A stretch of DNA of 64,000 nt. It comes from Pisaster brevispinus (lineage: Eukaryota; Echinodermata; Asteroidea; Forcipulatida; Asteriidae). This document shows, in pieces, positions 43,901-52,900 of this stretch (within the stretch, counting starts at the first letter, position 1; the number at the start of each line of letters is the position of its first letter). Under the pieces are notes generated by a model. The model was given only the letters and a program-made list of their open reading frames with translations. It was not told the origin of the DNA and did no database searches. The translations under genes and the position numbers were made by a program. The stretch covers positions 10,904,296-10,968,295 of the forward strand of contig JAMKCF010000013.1 of NCBI GenBank assembly GCA_023634235.1, given 5' to 3'.

Positions 43901-46900
43901 GGTCAATGTTGTTCCCAGCATATATGTAACAGACATGTATCACTTACAATTAGACACTTGCATTGACATAATTTACAAACCTAACCAGTCCACTTAAAGA
44001 CATAAACAAGAAGGTTTCCCTTGCTTTGTGGTGAACCAGGAAGGCAAATATACTTGTCAATTAGGATATGACATGGGCCTGGAATGTCAGCTCAGATCAA
44101 TAAAAGGGGGCAAGAGTTCAAATTGATGAATCATAGCCAAGCAGTCTTTTGCACCAGACTCAAGTTTTGAGTGGGTTTGAATCCAGGTCATGACACTTGT
44201 GTCTTTGAGCACGACACTCAACTATATGTATAATTGTCTCTCTGCACACAGCAGCAATTGGGTACATAGGCTACTCATGTACTTAGAATGACATAAACAC
44301 ATGCCTATCACATGTTAAACAAACAGCCATTATTATTGGTTTGATGAACATCTACAACAGTACTCTTACCTCCTACTGTAGTGCTGGCTTCTACAGAGGT
44401 GCTGTAAGGTCCCTGCCCTGCACTTGTTACACCAGCAACTTGAAATATGTAGTCTGTACATGGGATCAATCCAGTCACTGTCACAGCTTCTGGCGCTACC
44501 TGTCCCTCCGATACATTACCGCTCACATCCTTCTGTTGAAGTTTGTAATGATATGTGATGGATCCATGTCGAGATCCACAAGGTATAGCATCCCAGGTAA
44601 AGGAAAGACTGTTTGTTTGACCACTGGAAGAAATGGCATTCTCAGGCTGTCCAGTAGGAACTGCAAGATAATGGGTTATACAAATGACATACAAGGATTT
44701 TTCCATCAATTGAAAACATCACAGTATGAGATGTGTAAGACAGTTGCCTCTGCCTGATACTTCAATAATGATTGTAAGATAATCATACATGTATTTGTTT
44801 ATTCTGGTACCCTAATTAATTACAATTAATTACACAAATTAAATTGTTTGTTTGTTCACTTGACTAAATGAAAAAAGTGTGCATGTGTTGCATGCATTGG
44901 GCACCCTGGGCAGGATCTACAAGTTTTGCAGCCGGCACTCAAAAAAGTAGAAACAAACGTATCCCCCTTCACCATGTATTTGATATGTTTTTACTGTATG
45001 AGTTTTTAACTCACAAGATTATTTTTTTCCACTCATTTCTCAAACAGCATTTTAGGCAAAAACTATTTGAAGGGACCAGGGCTCGATTTTAAGATAAATT
45101 TCCACAAGAAGTGCATGGGGTCAATAGATAAGACAATGAAAGGGACTGAAATGTAGCTGGGATAGAGGGCATATTAATACATGTTTTGTTCCTGATGATT
45201 TGTTTGATATTAAAGCAATGTCTAAGCCTCACCATTCTCCCCTGTAGTGACTGAGATAGAGGTTTCTGGTCCATCACCCATCTCATTCCATGCCTTGATG
45301 TACACAGTGTATTTAGAGAATGACAGTATGCCACTTGATATTATCAAACTGTCTGCATATAAATCTGTAAAAGGAATAAGAATAGAAGAAAAGGTAACAA
45401 TGCAATCGGATCTTTTTAAACATGTTTTAAAAAGCCCTACTCTATTACTTCCTCCTTTCATCACGCCACAAGAATTTCCCAAAACCACCTCAACTTCTTT
45501 GGAGTATACAGCACAGGCAACTGATCTGACACAAAGGTAACTCTCAAATCAGCAATACCATGTACCATCACATCAACAAACTTTTCCAAATCTTCAAGTT
45601 TTTCGAATGATGATGCTCAGTTGCAAACTTTCATTTACTTAAACCTCTGACTAAACCTATCCTTTCTTATCTACTGCACATTTGAACACACCATGCACGT
45701 GTACGCATTATACACAGCAGTACAAAACATCCTTATAGCTGATGCCAGATCACAACCTTGTACATTTTGTCTCAGATAGTTCTTATCCTCCAAATGACAA
45801 GGATCTACTTGGATAGAACAAACAATGAATGTCTTGCATTCGTGCAATGGAGAGAATATTTTCATTAGCTGAAAGATAAAATGTTCCATTAAACTCAAGG
45901 AACATTCTATTTTTCAATTCATGATATTTTCACACCATTGCACTCAAAAACATTCATTATTTGTATAATAAAGAAGTGGTAGATGAAGCCAAAGCCACTG
46001 TGGCATAGACAAGTTTGGTAATGGCTGTGGCTACCAGCAAATGCAGGGACCTAGCCAGTAGCTGTAGCTAAACTCAATGTGTCAAACAGCTATAGAGCAT
46101 CCTTGAATATGGCTGTGGCTAAATCTACATAAGCCATGATGGTCGACCTCGAGGGATGCATATTAACGGCAGACTAAGGCTGTATCTGAATTAGTGGTTA
46201 TGGTTATGGCTACATTGTTGCTAAGGGCGTTCTATACTTAGAGGCATGAAGATGTAGCAATCTAGCCATAGGCTGTAGCCGCAGCCACTATTTGTGACAC
46301 TTTCCTAACTGGATGAAACTATTTTTCTCAATGAATTTGCACACTCAGAACTACAAACCATTGTATGTCTGCTGCCATCTAGTGTTTAAGCATGACAGTA
46401 TGCAAAGTGCTAGCCACAGATGTAGCCATAGTCAGTGGTTTAAAACTATAACAGTTTGACAAAGCTTAGGCTTTATATGACAATGAAGCAAATCATCAGC
46501 TGTAATCACAGTTGTTGTGTCTTACAAGGCCTGTACCTGAGGTTACTTCAACTCGTTGCGAAGTGGTTTCCTGACACTGGTCCCCATTGGTCAATTTATA
46601 TGCAATTTGGTAACGCTCCACTGCACAGAGATTGCTGACAAACTTCAAGTCCAGATGAATTTGAGTTGGGAAGGCCGATGGTGCTACATCATGAAACAAA
46701 GTCACAACTGTTGGAACTATCATACAAATAGAAAGGAATTATGACTACATTTGTACTTGTATTTACATCCTGACAGTGACAGGTAACAATTAGTTTCAGT
46801 TTCACTTTTTAGATTTGTTTTCCTCCTTATATTATTAATATTATTTATTTAAAACAATTTTTTTTTTGAGATTCGCCTTACATCACAAGACCGGATGGGC

Positions 46901-49900
46901 ACTTCAAGGTGAGGGCTACACTTAACTGATTTGGGCTGTAGACCCAAATCAACTGTCACCGTGGGCACAATGCCACCTACTTCCAGGGCTGAAACAGAGT
47001 CAGTGTGTAAGGATGTAGGCATGGTTAGCATCCACTAGGAGCCTGGTTGGTGGAGCAGAATGCACTACCTTCCCAACTTTTTATGAAGCAATATTGTTAA
47101 GTGCTTTACTCCAACCCTCTGCTGCTGAGCAGACAACACCAGAGCTTGGGTCCAGTGAACTAGATCGCCCAGCCACAACGCGCCACAATTTGTTTCTTAA
47201 TTTAACCATGGAAAATGAAAGCACATTTTTCTATCCTGGATGATATTGTGTTTTTCGAGGGGGGGGGGGAGGTGGAGAAAAGTTTACATTTAGAAAAATA
47301 TGTTCTGGACTGAAAACTCCTGCTGTCGATTTCACCAAACTCTTCCTAACTTAGGATTAATCTTAGGACTTAGGACGAGTCCCAGCCTTGCACTGTAACA
47401 TGTAAACCTTAAGATTAATCCTAAAATAGGACTAGTTACTCGTCCTAACTCGAGATAGGATTAATCCTAGCGTTTCGTGAAATCGGCTGCTGGTCTCGGT
47501 CGAAAGAAGAAACAAATCATTAACCAAACAGGGGTGGATTTCACAAAGAGTTAAGACTAGTCTTATCTCGAGTTAGGACGATTTACTCATCCTAACTTAG
47601 GACTAGCCTTAAGTTTTTAATAACTCCTAGGACTAGTCCTAAGTTAGGACTATCTTTGTGAAATCGACCCCAGAAACTATTTACCTTCACATGGTGTTGT
47701 GCAATTCCAACCACCAAAGCCAGCGCCACAACCATCTGCAACAATTGCAAATAAAAACAATTAACTGAATGATTAAAACAAACAAATTGATCTTTTCTAC
47801 AGTTGTTTATCTGTGCATAAAATATGTTATCTCAGAACAAAGAGTCACCATGAGAATGGTTCACTCTGGGTTAGAAAATGAAGTGTGTGGGTCATTGACC
47901 TCACCAACTAACAATAAATTTAAACTCCCACCCACTTGAAAGGAGACCTACCACAACTTGATTAATTTAAAAATGCTTGGCTTCTGCAGAGCCCATCATA
48001 AAGCCTGGAAGCACATGAACTTGCTGGGGACAGAAAAACTGTGCTCAATAGCAATAGGTTTACAAAAATACCATACAGTTTACGTTGCTGCAACTTGCCA
48101 AGCAGAGCTTTCTGCTTAACAGAATCATGAAACTGGGCCCAAGTCTTAAAGTTCCACAACTGCAATAGCAAACTGCAACATCAACATGCTAATTAAATTC
48201 ACATATGCATACAAACACTATTGGTTGGCAAATGCAGCCACAGACTGCTTCCAAACTTTATACTTAGACTGTATTCAGACAAAAGATAACCCTTTTTTGT
48301 GTACTAAGAAAAAACCTGTAATTTATCTTGTGTTCAAACCGTCATGAAACTCTAGTCCCATTGTGAATACAAATGGCAAAATATTTAAGAAACACCAGGG
48401 TAATACTCTTCATTTTACCTTGGCAGTTGATGCCCTTGTAGCCAGATGCACAGTTGCCTGGGCACCGGCCTGTTGCTTTATCACATGCTGCTTGATCACT
48501 GCAGTGACACATAAGTGCACAGTTTGCTCCGAACGTTCCATCATCACATTCTAACGTCAATAAAAGGAAAGGAAAGAAAAGTTTACTATTTCAAACAACT
48601 ATTTTTATCTGTTAGCTTTAATTGGATCATACTTCATGCAGAAGCAAATGCAAAGCCAATATTGGTGATCTATGCCAACAATTACAAAGCACTGTTTTTC
48701 CCATAGAGATGGAAGGACACTCGCTTTGATTTGGCAATTTATGTGAATTACATGACAAGTCTATCAGGTCTACCTCTCTGGAAATCATTTGTATTATGTG
48801 AAAGAAAACACCCAATAGCTGAAAAAAATCAATCTGTATGTATCCTTATTTATTTATTTGTTTTTTCTAGTTTAGTGTTTTGTATTGACAAGTGTGTTCT
48901 GTCGTAAACACTTTCTTAAAAAATTAACAGTGATGCTGCTGAAACCCCTCAGCCCATCATGTAAAATCTAACTAACCAAAGAAACCTATAAACATGTTCC
49001 TGCAGACTAAAGCCCTGTTCGCACTGGACTTATTTTGGGTAAACTAACCGAGCAAATGGGTAACTTGACCATTTTAAGTCCAATGCGAACAGCCCAGGAA
49101 GTTTCCCTCCCAGGTAACTTACCCGACCTGAATGGGTAGTTTAACCGACCCACGTCTGCCCGGTTAAATTGACCAGGTCAGTTTAACCGAGCCGAAAAGT
49201 CCAGTGCGAACGCGATCTGGGTAAAAGCTGTCCCGGTAAAAAGCCACATCCGGTCCCCCGACCGCCGCGCCACACGTAGTGTACACGTATTATGTAAGTA
49301 TTTACACGTCCCACGCACATGTAATTTACACGGACGGAAGTTCGGTTGCACTCTCGCTGTCATGCATCCCGGTCAAAGGTCACGGCAATAGCGCCCTCTT
49401 ATGTCTGTCCTAAGTTAGTCGGTTAGTTTTACCGGTCGTGTCGGTTAGTTTACCCACGTCAATAATCCAAGTGCGGACGCTGGTAAGTTTCACCTATTGG
49501 AATGTTAACCACGGTCTCGGTAAAACATTAATCCAATGCGAACACGGCTTTAGTAACCTGTGATATCACATGTTTACAAAAGAGCCACTGAGCCTGGACT
49601 TCCTGCAGGTACCATTTGTGCACAACTCAATGGAAGAAAACATTAAATGTTATATTTTACGGAGGTCTAATTTTTATCTTATTACTTTTAACACTCTTAA
49701 TTTTTGTGGGAATTGTGATACAACAGGTAAAATTTCCCATATGACCAGTGTAGTATCTTGCCTGCCAGAAAGGCCCTGGAATAAACAAGGTCACTCTTTG
49801 TACACAAATGTTACATGGTCTGTATATACGACCTTGACATTTGACCTATTGACTATAAAAGAATATCAAGCTGCCTTATCTCAAGCGTATCTCGCCATCA

Positions 49901-52900
49901 ATTGTTTAGTGACAAAATAGCTTTCGAAACAAAAGATTATGATACAGAATATGTGAAGGCCTAATAAATCACCACTGTGACCTTTTAACTGGAGTTATGG
50001 TCCAGTAAACATTTAGCTATAAATCACCACCGTGACCTCCAGGCCTCGAAATAACCCACGGCACACACAGTGAAAGTTCCAATACAAATTTACATTTTCC
50101 TCATAGAGTGCCCTTTACCAGAGGAAAATTGTCGTGCCCCTTCAAGAGCGAAGTTTAAGGCCTGGACCTTGACCTTTGAACTTTTTACTCCCCCAAAAAA
50201 ATTCCCAATTTTCCTTTCCCCAAGGGCGAGCCCCCCGAGTCAAAATGTCACTTCTAACTCAAGTTACGGTCCAGAAACAAAAGTGCCCAACCGGACAGAC
50301 AGACAGATGCCGTATGCATAACAATACCCCTTTAGGGGTAAAAACAGTAAAATTTCACTTTTAAAAAATAACTCCACCTTACAACTCATACCTGTATTAC
50401 AATCAATTCCTTTGTACCCAGCAGGGCAGATGCATCCAAATGGATCTGGTAAGCAAAACAGCAGCCCTTCACAGGAAGTAGTACCAGGCAACAAACCAGA
50501 ATCACAGCTGAGACTACCATCTTTGCCAAAGCGGTTGGGTCCAAGCACTGTAATCAACAAAAGGTTAAATTGCATAAACTGATGGACAGTCTTTCATGTG
50601 CAAATACAGAGTATGTAATCTAGCAATGATTCAGTATCACTACACAGTACTGTAACTCCCTAACAAAATTTGAAATTTTTTGTTAAGAGCGTGACAAACA
50701 AATTAGTGGGCATTGAGCAACAGATGGACAGAAAGAAAGGTTGCAGTTTGACATATATTTAATCTCTTTTTACACTCAGACAAATAAGAAAAGGGAGGGA
50801 CAAAATAAACCAACTTACTTTTTTGCCACAGCTTGACACTGCATACATTTAAACTATGTAGCAACCCATTGAAAAAAATGCAATTAAAGAAAATTTACCC
50901 CTGGCAAGGAGCCGGATACCAAACACAGGGCAAACTGGCTAAACAGACATAAAAGACATTACGGTACATTTAAACTCATGGACTACCACTCCCATTTAAA
51001 CATCTAACATTATTTATGGACATCCTCGCCCATCAAACCAATAGTGGCCACACCCACTTGGTCCTACCAACATACAAAATGGACTACCTCGTCCATAACC
51101 AAGTCTCACAACAAACATGAACAAAATGGGTCACATGCCCCGGTTACAGGTCCCCTAACTGACCTCCACAGATGCACAACATGTAACATACCTTGCCTTA
51201 AAATTTACATGTACTCTTATAACATCACAATTTTAGAAAGCCTATAATTATTATTTCCCCAAGTTTGAACATACGAGGGGACAGTTAAAATAGCCCCAAC
51301 ATTACCGAATGGCACTATTATATATCATAATTTTAAATTAGTGAAGCTGTAGCCTTACACAAATACTAAATGCACACGTAGAATTTACAACAATGGAATT
51401 TTCCCCAAGTTGGAAAGAATGAGGGGACAGGTAAACTAGCCACAGCTATACCGAAGGGCACTAGTTTTTTGTTAAAAATGTTTCCAAATCGGTTGCTCTT
51501 AAAGTTATAACTGCCTGTAAAAACTCAACCTGCCGCTAATAAAACCACAGCTACCTGTTTTTTGTTGTTAGAAATGTACCAAGTTACTGTCATTTTTCTG
51601 GGTTGAACTTTTATCCACTCACATTTCTTCTAGGCGTAGCGCACTCATGGCTGGCTGCCCGCCACAATCAAAGCCCACAAAATTCTATGTAAATAGCGCC
51701 ACCAACAAAACTGCTCCTTTTACGCCAACACACAAATACCCCACTGTGCACGCCCAGCATGCATACCAAACCATTTACAATCAATGCACCCACTGCCCAA
51801 AGACACAACTGGATAATCTCACATGCATGCACACATCATGCAAGGAATGAATGTAAGTGCTGAGTATGAAACATTTTATCATTAAAATGATAAAATGAAA
51901 TATTTAGCGAGTGTGTGGTTCTGAGAACAACCAGAGGTTTACATTTTGAAAACCACAATAATCTTGCTCTGTTCCTCATTCAGCAAAACAAAGGTTTTTA
52001 AATGGTTAAACTGCAGGATTTGCAATCGTAAAGTTGTGGGTTTAGATCCAGCCAAGGTAACCACTGGTTTCACAATGACAAGTGTATCCTCCAGAGCTCA
52101 CTTTTCAACGATTGAATGACATTTCTTGGAATAAAGAAAAACAAACAAATGCAATGTGTCAACTGAGCTGAGGTCCTAATTACCTTCCTTGGTTTGTTAG
52201 AGAAGTTGTATACGCAAACAACTTTTAAACATGTAAGTGTCACAATTTTCACACCACAGTCCATTGTTAATTAATTTTACTCTAATTTCACACACGGTGT
52301 CCCTGTGAAGCCTTGCGTGGACCAATGTCTGCAGTGACTTCAAGTGTTATGTGTAACTCTAACAATGACTCTATAGCTGGCGATTAGTCTTTAAAGGCCA
52401 TTCTTCAAAACAAATATCAAATTTCAAAAAAATGGCAGATGAAAAGTAAATTAGTACTAGTACTGTAGTAGTAGTACTAGTTGTACCAGTAACACTTAAT
52501 TGTACAAATGTTTCTTTGCTTTCGACTCTAAGGATTTCTGTGTTTTGTGTCTCTTTTTGTGTATTTTTCTTATTTAATAGGCCTAAATCATCAAAGTGAA
52601 CAGTAACAACAAAACTAATTTTGATTATCAGATGTGTATTTTATTTATAACATTAATATTGGAACGGTATTGGTGAAACCATGGTGAAACGCAGCACTTG
52701 TCAATGCCATCAATTTCAAGATATTGTTGTCATCATTAAGTGCACATGTTCTGTGGATAAGACAACTACCCTTCATGGAAACTGAGTTTGTCAATTTGCA
52801 ATCTTCTACGATAGGTATTCAATTGTTGTCTGACTCTAATTGAATCACAATTTGTTGATTAGTGCAATTCATTATCAATCATAGAATGTATGTTATGTTA

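Noticed and set aside
45960..46440. Tandem repeat of GGCTGTGGCTA-like words
   Set aside because: Words recur irregularly on both strands. It may be an old foldback, but no unit or boundary is definable.
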